Part shown: positions 21,901 to 31,578 of the stretch, one piece after another
Layout: every line of letters begins with the position of its first letter
Position numbering within the stretch: the first letter of the stretch is position 1
Source: G963701675 sp963701675
GTDB taxonomy: Bacteria; Planctomycetota; Planctomycetia; Gemmatales; Gemmataceae
Direction of reading: 5' to 3'
Length of the DNA: 64,000 nucleotides
NCBI GenBank assembly: GCA_963701675.1
Contig: OY969623.1
Location: 6,572,001-6,636,000 of the forward strand
Notes under the pieces: generated by a model
Seen by the model: only the letters and a program-made list of their open reading frames with translations
The model's database searches: none
What the model was told of the DNA's origin: nothing
Made by a program: the position numbers and the translations under genes

Positions 21901-22272
21901 CGTTCCCCCGCCTTGGCCGAGCAGGACATCTACCGAGCCGTCCGAATTGGCCGTCGTCAGATCGGCGAAACCGTCGCCATTGAAATCATCGGCCGCTATG
22001 GCGACCGGAGTTGGCCCGGCGAATGAATCGATGGATGGGCCAAAAACGCCGCCACCCTGGTTCAGAAGAACGCTGATGCCGGGGAAAGTGGCGGTAGCGA
22101 TGTCCCAAAGGCTATCGTTGTTGAAGTCGGCGACAGTCACGCCAATCGGCGAGTCACCCACGGGATACGACGAAGCCGCGATGAAACTCGGCACATCGCG
22201 GCGCTCCAACGTTTCCAAACCTAACCGCGTTCGCCGAATCTTGGCCACGAGTCGAGAATTCTTGGAGGCCAT
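18904..22272 (-). CDS. Gene G: FG-GAP repeat protein, 21 repeats, atypical tail
   Basis: An intact gene of about 1,122 residues. I take the ATG at 22270-22272 (complement) rather than the TTG just before it, because GAGGAG then sits seven bases upstream. L-G-L-E-T-L-E-R-R-D-V-P-S-F is followed by 21 loops. The variant blade L-R-G-T-G-T-G-R-F-R-A-P-Q is repeat 5, and repeat 4 has V-D-Y-V-N-N-D-G in place of G-D-F-N. Both are marks of the class of J, L, M, N and O. The closing motif A-D-W-P-P-L-P-I-G is followed by K-P-P-R-R instead of D-G-P. The tail lacks R-H-I-A-R-V and ends L-T-R-M-A-M-L-K-R-L-Q-P-Y-D-M-M-S-G-L. Thirty-six bp separate it from H. Confidence 0.92.
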   Translation of the reverse strand: MASKNSRLVAKIRRTRLGLETLERRDVPSFIAASSYPVGDSPIGVTVADFNNDSLWDIATATFPGISVLLNQGGGVFGPSIDSFAGPTPVAIAADDFNGDGFADLTTANSDGSVDVLLGQGGGTFGSEIFHNAGSNLTAIATGDFNNDGFRDVAVTNSAGADSVLLLLGNGDGTLQNPTAFLVSNSPLAIAVDYVNNDGNVDIVTAHQDGIVNVGLGNGDGTFQPKKTFAAGSDAWGVAIGDYNNDGKADLAVANHTATGTVSILRGTGTGRFRAPQSFAAGPAPNEVATGDFDADGRLDLAVANDGGTVSVLKGEGNLTFPTFVSYASGMFPNALVAVDLDADGMQDVVSVNDGAKAVSVLRSIGSSNFWGSPVYSAGPDPDAAAQGDLNGDGIVDLAVVGSGMKILLGNGDGSFQAPQHYAVGMAPRAVTLGDFNEDGALDIAVANDAGGGDNAEVTVLLGTGDGTFPSKSTYVGAPGGRTITTADVDGDSHLDLVTANTSGTVSVLYGKADGTFRSAPLLVGPSYPQDMAVGDFNQDGVEDSVVVGQGVIILLGEGQGFFAISAGYAVAEFYGVTVADFNGDGRQDVAAAGYSTSNIVAIFLGNGDGSFAVANSYGVGSFPADIVAADFNNDGNADLATSNDTNQSISVLLGNGDGAFQNAVNYAAGFRPWSIAVADFNADGNQDIVVANRLTNPGTVTVFLGIGDGTFQAPVGHVVGPSLVYVVTGHLDGDNNQDIAVTGSGGLIVLLGNGDGTFQAPITYDAGGGFLVDAVVTDVNGDSRPDVLIADNDEGRLVTLLGNGDGSFQSPKMSIVGEYVTSLALGDFDDDGTLDAVVTIRFPKSVISMMGQGNGLFIAVGTSFAGVTPYAVTSGDFNLDGKVDLAVADNGNGSVNVLLGNGDGSFQSPVGYSVGSFPGDVATGDFNGDGRLDLAVANNASNTVSVLLGLAGGAFQSAVDFAVVKSPMDVAVGDFDNDGKLDLVVTGVAGVSTLRGGGDGSFQTVGAYAPGAKATAIADYNGDGYADLAIVSTIGVAVAINAADWPPLPIGKPPRRIGGMMTGEPTSHRPAPMDDTVYVSMPTVVTPVESTSIATVVAKPLPLTRMAMLKRLQPYDMMSGL

Positions 22273-22308
22273 CAAACAACTCCTCGAGAGAAAGGGAAGA
22301 TCTCGTTT

Positions 22309-24705
22309 CTAAAACACCTCTAACAAGATGAAATCAAACGCCGTGTCGGTTGCTTTGGCATTTGCGACACGAGCTATGTGCAGTGCGGCACGATTCGGGC
22401 GCGACGATTTTGTCGCTTCGTTCTGTTCCAACGACATCATCGCCGTCCAGGATGATGCCTGAGGTGATGTCGGAACGAATCGCACTCCGATTGCCGTGTC
22501 AGTGTCCGTCGGTGCAAGTTCGTCTTTGTCCGACGACCCATCGCCGATCGGCAGCGGCGGCCAGTCGGCGGCGTTTAGCAGGATGCCAACGCCGTCGTCG
22601 TATAGAGCGCCGAGGTCACGCCAACCGTCGGCGTCGAAATCGGCCTCCACGAGTGAGATCGGCAACGGGCCAACCACGTAAACGAGCGCGGGCTGGAACG
22701 TGCCATCGCCGTTGTTCCGCAGTACGCTCACAGTTCCGCCGGGAGAGTTGATCAATGCTACATCGGAATCGCCATCACCATCGAAATCGGCGGCAACTAG
22801 CGAGAGTGGCCCGGCGCCGACGGAATAGCTGGCGGGGTTGTTGAACGACCCGTCACCATTGCCCAAGAGCACACTCACGGTGCCGAGGCCGACGTTATCG
22901 GAAACCGCTAAGTCAAGTTCACCATCGCCGTTGAAATCGGCCACCGCCACCGAATGGGGCGAGGCGCCCGCCGACATGTTAACGGCGGTCTGGAACGTGC
23001 CGTCACCATTGCCAAGCAAGATGCTGATAGTCGCACCGACCGAGTTGGCGACGGCGAGGTCGAGCTTGCTGTCGCCATTGAAATCTCCAGCCGCAACCCC
23101 GGTCGGGTTCGATCCGGCGGCGTAACTTGTCGGGTTCGTGAAGCTGCCGTCGCCGTTGCCCAAGAACACCGAGACGCCGGCATTATTAACTGCGGCTATG
23201 TCCACAGAGCCGTCGCCGTTGAAGTCCGCCGCGATCAGGGCGGAATAACTAACGCCCGCCGAGTAATTCACGGGAGGCCCAAAACCTGATCCGGTGTTGA
23301 GGAGAATGGCGATACCAGGCGTCGACAATGCGATGGCCAAGTCTAGGGATCCGTCGCCGTTGAAGTCCGCCGCCTCGACATTCATGGCGCCGTTAGCGGT
23401 GTCGTAAGTGGTCTTTGTGCCGAAGGTACCGCCGGCCTGACCCAAAAGTACGTTCACGTCCGTTCCATCAGCAACTGCAAGATCCGGGTCGGAGCCGCCG
23501 TCGAGATTTGCCGCGGCCACCGATCTCGTATTGATGCCGGCAAAATATGTCGGCGGTGTGACGTCGGTGAAGATTCCGCTGCCCAGCCCGGGCAACAACG
23601 TTAAGGTTCCCGTCCCAGCGGCGGCGTTGGCCACCGCGAGATCGCCGGTGCCGTCACCGGTGAAGTCTTGTAGTGTTATCGCGGCGGGGCTGATGCCGGT
23701 AGCATAGATCGTCACGGGCCCAAAAGTTCCATCTCCATTCCCCAGGCGAACATCCAAGCTTCCAGCAAGGGTATTGCCGTGCATGTGGGTAATAAAGAGA
23801 TCCAAATCGCCGTCGGCGTTTGCATCCAACGCGTCCACCGTTTCGCTCTTACCTCCGCCATAATTCGCGAGAAAGACAAACGTGCCGTCCCCATTGCCTA
23901 GCCACACCCCAAGGCCGCTGTACTGACTGCCGACGGCGAGGTCGAGCCGGCCGTCCCCGTTGAAGTCGCCACTGGCGATGTCAAGCGGGGATCCGCCGCC
24001 GTACTGCGCTCCGAACTGGAGTGTGCCGTCGCCGTTGCCAAGAAGAACCACAATCTTCGGAGCGCTGCTATGAAAGCCGACCACCACAATGTCGGCTCGG
24101 CCGTCGCCATTGAAGTCACCGACCGTGCTGTCCGATGCGACGGTGCCGATGTCGTAGCTCGCGGCAAGTTGGAAGGGCCCGGCGCCCAGGCCCAACAACA
24201 CGCTGGCGCCGCTGCCTTTATTGGTCACAGCCAGGTCCGGGATGGCATCGTTGTTGAAGTCAGCAAGCGCCACCGATGTCGGGTTCGTTCCGGTGGCAAA
24301 AGTGACCGGCCGTCGGAAGGCGCCCGTGCCGGAGCCACGCAGCACGGCAACCGTCCCGCTGTTGTAATTAGTCACGACCAGATCGAGCTTGCTGTCTCCG
24401 CTGACGTCGGAAACTAGCAACGAGCTAGCGCCGGCGCCGCCCGTGGGGAAGCTCTTTGGCGGCAGAAAGATGCCGGCGCCACTGTTTAGTAGCACATTGA
24501 TGAAACCGGGTGTGGTGTTGTTTGCCACGGCAACGTCTTTAAGGCCATCGCCGTTGAAGTCCGCGCCCACCACGTCCGTCGGCGTTGGTCCGGCGAGAAA
24601 TGCCTGGGATGCGGCAAAGCTGGGTACATCGCGCCGTTCTAGGGTTTCCAGATTCAATCGAGGTGTCCGGCTGATGTTAGCGAGTCGAGGAATCCGTTGA
24701 GTCAT
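22309..24705 (-). CDS. Gene H: short FG-GAP repeat protein, 14 repeats
   Basis: An intact gene of 798 residues with ATG at 24703-24705 (complement), preceded by GGAGGAG. The signature L-N-L-E-T-L-E-R-R-D-V-P-S-F is near residues 17-30. It has 14 calcium-type loops, which fits two seven-bladed propellers. The variant blade V-L-R-G-S-G-T-G-A-F-R-R-P is repeat 2 and R-D-F-T-G-D-G-like text is repeat 7, as in C, D and S. From repeat 9 (L-L-N-T-G-S-G-F-G-P-P) it aligns by eye with repeat 16 onward of D (L-I-N-N-G-S-G-F-V-G-P), so it lacks exactly seven blades compared with D. It closes with A-D-W-P-P-L-P-I-G-D-G and a tail containing L-H-I-A-R-V. It lies 41 bp downstream of I. Confidence 0.93.
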   Translation of the reverse strand: MTQRIPRLANISRTPRLNLETLERRDVPSFAASQAFLAGPTPTDVVGADFNGDGLKDVAVANNTTPGFINVLLNSGAGIFLPPKSFPTGGAGASSLLVSDVSGDSKLDLVVTNYNSGTVAVLRGSGTGAFRRPVTFATGTNPTSVALADFNNDAIPDLAVTNKGSGASVLLGLGAGPFQLAASYDIGTVASDSTVGDFNGDGRADIVVVGFHSSAPKIVVLLGNGDGTLQFGAQYGGGSPLDIASGDFNGDGRLDLAVGSQYSGLGVWLGNGDGTFVFLANYGGGKSETVDALDANADGDLDLFITHMHGNTLAGSLDVRLGNGDGTFGPVTIYATGISPAAITLQDFTGDGTGDLAVANAAAGTGTLTLLPGLGSGIFTDVTPPTYFAGINTRSVAAANLDGGSDPDLAVADGTDVNVLLGQAGGTFGTKTTYDTANGAMNVEAADFNGDGSLDLAIALSTPGIAILLNTGSGFGPPVNYSAGVSYSALIAADFNGDGSVDIAAVNNAGVSVFLGNGDGSFTNPTSYAAGSNPTGVAAGDFNGDSKLDLAVANSVGATISILLGNGDGTFQTAVNMSAGASPHSVAVADFNGDGELDLAVSDNVGLGTVSVLLGNGDGSFNNPASYSVGAGPLSLVAADFDGDGDSDVALINSPGGTVSVLRNNGDGTFQPALVYVVGPLPISLVEADFDADGWRDLGALYDDGVGILLNAADWPPLPIGDGSSDKDELAPTDTDTAIGVRFVPTSPQASSWTAMMSLEQNEATKSSRPNRAALHIARVANAKATDTAFDFILLEVF

Positions 24706-24746
24706 TGGAAAGCTCCTCCAAGAATGAAAGCGGAAACGTTCGGTAG

Positions 24747-27700
24747 CTAGTTCAACTCCGCTGCAAACAATTCAAACACTGACTCCGTTGGCAGGTCGAT
24801 CCCGACACGCGCGATGTGGCGCGCCGTTTGTTTTGGCCGAAACGGGATATCGACTTCGGTCGCATTGGCAGGTAGCATCACCGATCGGTGCATGAGTTTT
24901 GCGCTCGGCAGAGCCGGCTGCAAGTCCTCCGATGCCTGGCCCGCGTCGAATGACCGGCGCAAGCCACCGCCGATCGGCATCGGCGCCCAGGTGCCACTAT
25001 TGAACAGGAGACACAAGCCGTCGTCGGTGTGCGTGGCAAGGTCCGGCCAGCCGTCTTGGTTAAAGTCGAAGGCGACCATGGCCTTGGCGTATTTTCCGAC
25101 TGCGTAGCTCAGCGGCGCCTGAAGGGTGCCGTCGCCGTTGCCCATCAGGATCGTAATCCTTCCGCCCACGACTTCATTGGACACCGCGACATCCAGCTTG
25201 CCGTCCGCATTGAAGTCGGAGATGACGATCGTCTTCGGGTTTTGACCGGCGGCATAGGCGACCTGGGCTTGGAAGGTTCCATTGCCGTTGCCGATGAGTA
25301 CGCTGGCTTGGCCGGTGTAGTTCGCCACTACCAGGTCGAGTTTGCCGTCATTGTTGAGATCGCCCATCGCCACCGTCTTAGGTGTCGACCCCGCCGCGAA
25401 GCTCAGCACACGGCGGAAGAAGCCGGTACCCGTGCCGCGCCACACGGAAACGGAATTGCTGCCTTCGTTGACGACGGCGAGGTCGAGTCGGCCGTCTTGA
25501 TTAAAATCGCCCACGATCACATCGGACGGGAATGAACCGACGACGAACGTGATCGGTGATTTGAAATGCCCGTTGCCCTTCGCGATGAGGACGGTCACGG
25601 TGCCGGTACTGGCGTAATTCGTCATGACGATGTCGGGAAGTCCGTCGGCATTGAAGTCGCCGGTGGCGATAGCCGACGGATCGGCGCCCGCGGGAAAGTT
25701 GACCGGGGCAATGAAAGTGCCGTCACCGCGGCCGGTGACGATATGCATCCGATCCAAATCCGGAACAATAAGGTCCAATTTTCCGTCGCCGCTCACGTCC
25801 CCCACTGCAACCTCGAGTTGCGACTGTCCGACGAAGTACTTAACACGAGACTCGAATGTGCCGTCGCCTCGGCCGATAAAGACGGAAACTCCGCCGGACG
25901 GGTTGGCGACGGCGATGTCCATCTTGCCGTCGCCGTTGAAGTCGCCGGCTTCGCCGCCGTCACACGCGCCGGCGGGTTGGAAGATCGGGCCTTGGAAGCT
26001 CCCGTTGCCGTTGCCGAGCGAGATTCGGATACCGCCGGCCAAATTGTTGTCGCTGAAGGCAAGATCGAGGTTGCCGTCGTTGTTGAAGTCGGCCGTCATG
26101 ACTTGCTTCGGGTCATTGCCAGTGGCGAAATCGATCCGCGGCGGGAAAGTGCCGTTGCCATTGCCGAGGAAGACGCTCGTTGTTTCACTGACGAAATTAG
26201 AGGTGGCGATGTCCACGCGGCCGTCACCGTTGAAATCCCCCACTACCACGTCGCTTGGTTGAATGCCTGTTGGGTAAGTCACAACCGGCTGAAACGTGCC
26301 GTCACCGTTGTTCATGAACACGTTGATTGCCGAGGCGTTCTTCTCGCTGAGGACCACATCGCCCGCGCCGTCGTTGTTGAAATCGCCGACGGCAACACCG
26401 GTGGGTTGATTCCCCGCTGCGTAGCTGGACCACGGCAGAAACGTGCCGTCACCCCGGTTGATCAGAATGGTCACGCTCGGTGTCGTCGCCACGGCGAGAT
26501 CCGGATATCCGTCGCCGTTAAAATCTCCTTGTTCCAAATCGACCGGCCCGCCGACGATGTACTCTGTTGGAGCGCCGAGCGCTCCGAAGCCGACGCCGAG
26601 ATACACCAGGATCGAGTCTGCCCCACTGGTCGTCGCGGCCACAGCAACGTCGCCGAAGCCATCCAGGTTGAAATCGGAGTATACCCCAGCAGGCATGTGA
26701 TACCCACTAGCCTCATACTTCTCGGGGTAGACAAAACCGTTGCCGACCGCGCCGAGCAGGACGGTTGCCGTGCCGTCCAACGAGCCGGAGTTGTAGGCGA
26801 CATTGATGTCGGCCTGGCCGTCGAGGTCGAAATCCGCGTTCACGGCCGCGGAGATTAGACCGCCGACGTAGTAGCTGTGGAGGGTGCCGAATTGCCCACC
26901 TCCCGCGGCGGGAAGCACGTGCACATAACTACCGGTCGCCGACACCACGTCGGGCAGGCTGTCGGCCGCGTAGTCGTCCACCAGGATCTCGGTGCCGCCG
27001 ATGTCGTGAAGCACGGCGCCTTGAAAAGTACCGTCTGCGTTACCCAGCACCACGTTCACGGAGTTCCCGCTGTCGTCGGCGGCAACCAGGTCGTCGACGC
27101 CATCGTTGTTGAGGTCCGCCGTGGTGACCGCTCGCATCGACCCCCCGCCGATATAGGCCACCGGCGGAAGAAACGTGCCGGTGCCTTGTCCGATCAAGAC
27201 GAGCAACTTCGTCGTGTTGGGATTAGATACGGCGATGTCGAGGTCGCCGTCGCCGTTGAAATCGGCGGACACCAGCGAACTGGGGCTGACGCCGGCTGGG
27301 GTAGAAATCACGGGCGCGAACGTGCCGTTGCCATTGCCGAGCAGAATGCCCACGGTGCCCGGATTATTGGTGGTGCTTGCAGCGATGTCGAGATCGCCGT
27401 CATTGTTGAAATCACCCAGCGACAGGGCAATCGGTGCCCCGCCGGCGCTGTATGGCACCCTTGGCGCAAATGTGCCGTTGCCGTTGCCGAGGAGGACGTT
27501 CACCTGGGCGGGGAAGGGATTGGCCGTGACGAGATCAAAATCGCCGTCACCGTTGAAGTCGCCGGCGGCAACCGCATACGGAAATGAGTCGGCGAAATAG
27601 TCCACGGACGAGATGAACGTGCCGTCGCCGTTGCCAAGGTAGACCTTCACTTTGCCGAAGTTGGCGTCATCGCTCACCGCCAGGTCGGGCTTGGTGTCAT

Positions 27701-28157
27701 TATTCAGGTCCGCAATGGCAACGCCTGACGGAGCTTCCCCGGCGGCCAAGTTGACCGCCGGCTTGAATGTGCCGTCACCCCGGCCGATCAGCAAACTAAT
27801 GGTGCCGTTCGGGAAATTGGAGTTAGCTGCGACAAGGTCCAGAATGCCGTCACCGCTAATATCTCCCGACGCGATGGCGCGGGTGTACAACCCAGTCGGA
27901 TAGTTTGTACTCGCCTGCAAGGTGCCATTGCCGGCGCCGAGCAGCACGCTGACGCCGCCAAAGCCGCCATAGGTGGCGACGGCAACATCGGCATTACTGT
28001 CGCCGTTGAAGTCTCCCGTGGCGAGTGCCCGCGGCAAATTGCCGGCCGAGTACGCCGACGCGCCGAAGAAGCTCGGCACGTCACGCCGTTCCAGCGCTTC
28101 AAGCCGCAGCGCTAGGTTCCAGTTCTTGTTTGTGAGTCGGGAAAATCGTCGATTCAT
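24747..28157 (-). CDS. Gene I: FG-GAP repeat protein, 21 repeats
   Basis: An intact gene of 1,136 residues. The ATG at 28155-28157 (complement) has AGGAG seven bases upstream. The N-terminus R-R-F-S-R-L-T-N-K-N-W and L-R-L-E-A-L-E-R-R-D-V-P-S-F resemble B and Q. I count 21 loops. The variant blade W-R-G-T-G-T-G-F-F-R-R-V is repeat 18, late in the protein, a placement shared only with Q. The closing half-repeat is T-W-A-P-M-P-I-G-G-G. The tail has A-R-H-I-A-R-V and ends L-F-A-A-E-L-N. It follows J with only 16 bp between them, so translation is probably coupled or co-transcribed. Confidence 0.93.
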   Translation of the reverse strand: MNRRFSRLTNKNWNLALRLEALERRDVPSFFGASAYSAGNLPRALATGDFNGDSNADVAVATYGGFGGVSVLLGAGNGTLQASTNYPTGLYTRAIASGDISGDGILDLVAANSNFPNGTISLLIGRGDGTFKPAVNLAAGEAPSGVAIADLNNDTKPDLAVSDDANFGKVKVYLGNGDGTFISSVDYFADSFPYAVAAGDFNGDGDFDLVTANPFPAQVNVLLGNGNGTFAPRVPYSAGGAPIALSLGDFNNDGDLDIAASTTNNPGTVGILLGNGNGTFAPVISTPAGVSPSSLVSADFNGDGDLDIAVSNPNTTKLLVLIGQGTGTFLPPVAYIGGGSMRAVTTADLNNDGVDDLVAADDSGNSVNVVLGNADGTFQGAVLHDIGGTEILVDDYAADSLPDVVSATGSYVHVLPAAGGGQFGTLHSYYVGGLISAAVNADFDLDGQADINVAYNSGSLDGTATVLLGAVGNGFVYPEKYEASGYHMPAGVYSDFNLDGFGDVAVAATTSGADSILVYLGVGFGALGAPTEYIVGGPVDLEQGDFNGDGYPDLAVATTPSVTILINRGDGTFLPWSSYAAGNQPTGVAVGDFNNDGAGDVVLSEKNASAINVFMNNGDGTFQPVVTYPTGIQPSDVVVGDFNGDGRVDIATSNFVSETTSVFLGNGNGTFPPRIDFATGNDPKQVMTADFNNDGNLDLAFSDNNLAGGIRISLGNGNGSFQGPIFQPAGACDGGEAGDFNGDGKMDIAVANPSGGVSVFIGRGDGTFESRVKYFVGQSQLEVAVGDVSGDGKLDLIVPDLDRMHIVTGRGDGTFIAPVNFPAGADPSAIATGDFNADGLPDIVMTNYASTGTVTVLIAKGNGHFKSPITFVVGSFPSDVIVGDFNQDGRLDLAVVNEGSNSVSVWRGTGTGFFRRVLSFAAGSTPKTVAMGDLNNDGKLDLVVANYTGQASVLIGNGNGTFQAQVAYAAGQNPKTIVISDFNADGKLDVAVSNEVVGGRITILMGNGDGTLQAPLSYAVGKYAKAMVAFDFNQDGWPDLATHTDDGLCLLFNSGTWAPMPIGGGLRRSFDAGQASEDLQPALPSAKLMHRSVMLPANATEVDIPFRPKQTARHIARVGIDLPTESVFELFAAELN

Positions 28158-28173
28158 TGGGTCACTCCTATAT

Positions 28174-31100
28174 TTAACGCAATTCCATCGATATCACATC
28201 AACCGGCGAGTCGGTTGTTTCGGACGGCACGATACGGGCAATGCGGCGCGCGGCGGGCTTCGTACGAGGCGAGATCGTTGCTTCGTCAACGGCGAGGTCC
28301 AGCGGCATTGACGGTCGCGGCCCGTTGCCGATCGGCAACGGCGGCCAGGTACCGTCGTTGAGAAACACGGCGACACCCTGCAACGTTGCACCGGTCACAT
28401 CGAGGAAGCCGTCGCCGTTGAAATCCGCCACCACGACCGAGGTGACGTTGGGGGCGAAGCTCATGGGAGTTTGGAACGTGCCGTCGCCGTTGCCCAATGG
28501 CAGATTGACGCCGCCGGTGACGATGTCCAGTTTGCCGTCGGCATTGAAATCCCCGACCGCCACGGGACCGAAGGCGGCATGCTGAACACCAGCTTGGAAC
28601 GTGCCGTCGCCGTTGTTTAGGAACACGTTTGAGCCGCTGATAGTCGAGGCAACGAGGTCTTGATCTCCGTCGCCGTCAAAGTCCTCGGTGGCAAGGGAAG
28701 ATGGATTATTGCCAGCGGCATAGCTGCTAGGTGTGGCAAACGGCCCCGTCGCCGTTGCCCAGAAGAACGCTTACCTTCCCCGCGGCAATACGGTTGGTGA
28801 TGGCTGCGTCGGGTATGCCGTCATTGTTGAAATCGGCCACGACCACCGAATACGGCGCGTCGCCGGAGTAGGAGGAAGTGACTTCCCCAAATGATTGGTT
28901 GTTCTTGTTCAGCACTACACTGATCAACGCTGGAGTCGTGGTGTTCCACTCCACACCTGTCAGGTCGAGTCTTCCGTCGTTGTTGAAATCCCCAGCATTT
29001 ATGGCATACCAGTTATCGGTGTTGGTGACATAGCGTGCTTCCGGTTTGAACGTGCCATCGCCGTTGCCGAGGACAACACTTACATACCCTCCTTGGAGGT
29101 TTTGATGCCGTTCGCCGGCGGCCACGTCAAGAGCGCCGTCTCCGTTGAAGTCGCTGACGATAAGGTCGGTGCCTGCGCCGACCCTTTTCCCGTTTTGGAA
29201 GGTGGAGTTGCCGTTGTTGAGGAGTATCAAGATGTCGCCGGTGTCCGAGTCGCTCGTCACGGCAATGTCATCAGCGCCGTCGTCATTGAAATCGCCGACA
29301 CCGATAGAGGCAGGTGAGTTGCCAACGCCTGAGACAGCGTGCTGATAGACAAAAGCGCCGTTACCGTCGCCAAAGAAAATGCTGGCGAATCCGTCTAAGC
29401 CTCCGAAATGGACTGAGGCGAGGTCTAGATTTCCATCCACATTAAAGTCTCCGGATGAGAGGTCATCGGGGCCGAACCCTGGCGCGGAGTAGGTTGTGGT
29501 CGGTTGGAAGGTGCCGTCGCCGTTGCCAATGAGAACACCGAGGTCGGCGCCATTCACATTGGCGACCGCAATGTCTTGTGCGCCGTCGCCATTGAAGTCC
29601 CGGACGATTATGGCTGCCGAATCCGACCCTCCGGCTGCATATGATTGCTGACCGCCGAATGAGCCGTCGCCGTTCCCCATTTTGACAATAACAATAGTCG
29701 AGCGCGTTACGGCCAGGTCCATGTTGCCGTCTCCATCGAAGTCGGCAAACACAATATCGCTTCCCCCCCCAATTGGAATGCTGTTTCCTATTGCAAAAGT
29801 CCCGTCGCCGTTACCCAGGAGGAGGCCCACGATGCCGGTCATACCGGGTGTGAGCACGGCAAGATCTCGATTTCCATCGTTATTGATATCTCCTACGGCG
29901 ATGCCATGGGCCGACCCGCCGAAGTCATACACGGCAGACGTAATGAATGTGCCGTCGCCTCTGCCCCTCACGACATTGACCGAATCCCACGCACCAGCGA
30001 TTGACAGGACAAGGTCAAGATGGCCATCAAGGTCGACATCCTTCAATGTAAGCGAAGTGGCGGGTGTCAGACCGATGAGGTAACTAACGAACGCTTGAAA
30101 GGCGCCGTCGCCGTTGCCTAAGAGCACCGAGGCTTTCGCCTGCGACTGGCTGCCCACCACGAGGTCTAGCTTGCCGTCCTCATTCAGGTCGCCGGAAGTA
30201 ACCGTGCTTGCGGAAGGGCCCGCCGGATAAGACACAGGTGCCTGAAATGTGCCATCACCATTACTGATAAGCAAACTGACGTTGCTACCATTGGCCACCG
30301 CGAGGTCCTGTTTACCGTCGCCGTTGAAGTCGCCGCTTGCTTGTCCCTGGGGAATGGCGCCTACGGAATAGTAGGGCGTGAACATGAAGTTACCGCCGCC
30401 GGTGGCGCGGAGAACGGTGGCGGAGTTCGCGGCCTTGTTTGCGGCCACCACATCCGACAGGCCATCGCTGTCAACATCGAATATCGTCAATGATAGCGGC
30501 GCGCCGCTGATGGAGTAATCCACGGGCGGTGCAAAGCTCAGATTGCCGTTGCCTTTCAGGGCCGTTAGGAAACCACTCTCTCGCGCCACGGCCAAATCGA
30601 GCGATCCATCGGCATCGAAATCGCCGGTAGCGATTGCGTGCGGATATGATCCCGTTGCGTAAGACTGCGGCGCTCGGAACCGACCCGTGCCCGTGCCCCG
30701 AAGAATGCTGACGCCGCCCGTACTCGAGAAGTTCGACACCGCAATATCCGGCTTGCCGTCGTTGTTGTAATCGCCGATGGCAACGCTGTTCGGCTGCGAG
30801 CCCGCGGCGAAGTCCTTCTTCGGCTGGAACGTGCCGTCACCGTTGCCGAGCAGCACGCTGACGTTATTGCTGCCGTGGTTCGCAGTAACGATGTCGACAA
30901 AGCCGTCGTTGTTCACGTAATCCACAGCGACCGCGTAGGGCTGCGTGCCGGTGGTGAACGAGACAAGGGCTTGAAAATCGCCGTTGCCGTGGCCCAGCAA
31001 GACGCTAACCTTGCCGGGGTTGGCGAAGTTCGCAACCACGACATCGCGATGGTTGTCGCCGTTGAAATCACCTGTCGCCACGGAGAACGGCGTTGTGCCG

Positions 31101-31504
31101 GCCTGAAAATCCGTCCGCGTCGGGAAGCTGCCGTCGCCGCTTCCGAACAGGAAAGTCACATCACTACCTGAATTGGCGACAACCATGTCGGCGTTGCCGT
31201 CCTCGTTGAAGTCATCCACCGCCAGGCTGACGGGAAAGCTGCCGACGGCGTAGTCTAGCTTCGGCTGAAATGTGCCGTCGCTGTTGCCGAGGAGCACACT
31301 GACCGAATTGGCGCTGTTATTGGCCGTTGCCAGGTCCAACGCGCCGTCGTTGTTGAAGTCTCCCCAGGCGACGCCGCGCGGCCCGGCGCCGGTGATGTAG
31401 CTGGGCGCGGCCAGGAAGCTCGGCTGGTCCCGGCGCTCCAATGCTTCCAGCATCAATCGTTGAGACTTGAAAGGGTTCTTCGGTCGAGCAAGTCGTCGAG
31501 TCAT
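28174..31504 (-). CDS. Gene J: FG-GAP repeat protein, 21 repeats, one frameshift
   Basis: Start is ATG complementary to 31502-31504, with GGGAG six bases upstream. L-M-L-E-A-L-E-R-R-D-Q-P-S-F is the signature; D-Q-P replaces D-V-P, as in M and N. One extra base in the C4 run at 28744-28747 breaks the frame at the end of repeat 18: G-N-G-D-G should continue P-F-A-T-P-S-S-Y. The joined frame gives about 1,109 residues and 21 loops. The variant blade is repeat 5, and repeat 4 has V-D-Y-V-N-N-D-G. Much of J is close to identical to M, with J and M sharing nearly every loop over repeats 3-20, so one is a recent copy of the other. The tail has A-R-R-I-A-R-I and ends V-I-S-M-E-L-R. Confidence 0.86.
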
Positions 31505-31523
31505 TTATCACTCCCCCATTTTT

Positions 31524-31552
31524 CGTTTAGTCCGCCTGTGGCGGACTAAACG
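31524..31552. repeat. Perfect hairpin between J and K
   Basis: A 13-bp perfect stem (left arm CGTTTAGTCCGCC at 31524-31536, right arm 31540-31552) closes a 3-base loop. It lies in the 74-bp gap between the stop of K and the ribosome site of J. TTTT follows it on the plus strand, and AAAAA follows in the direction of transcription of these genes, so it is not an obvious terminator for K. It may be a palindromic repeat or an mRNA-end stabiliser. Confidence 0.65.
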
Positions 31553-31578
31553 TTTTGTCAATCAATGGCACGGGTCCA

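Noticed and set aside
25566..26858. Long plus-strand open frames opposite the FG-GAP genes (this one 430 codons; others at 12750-13748 and 36145-37197)
   Set aside because: They are antisense shadows of high-GC repeat coding. Their translations are periodic copies of the opposite-strand repeats, they lack ribosome sites, and the minus-strand genes explain the same bases.
31524..31552. Rho-independent terminator between K and J
   Set aside because: The stem is perfect, but in the direction of transcription it is followed by A residues, not U, and the ribosome site of J follows within 10-15 bases.
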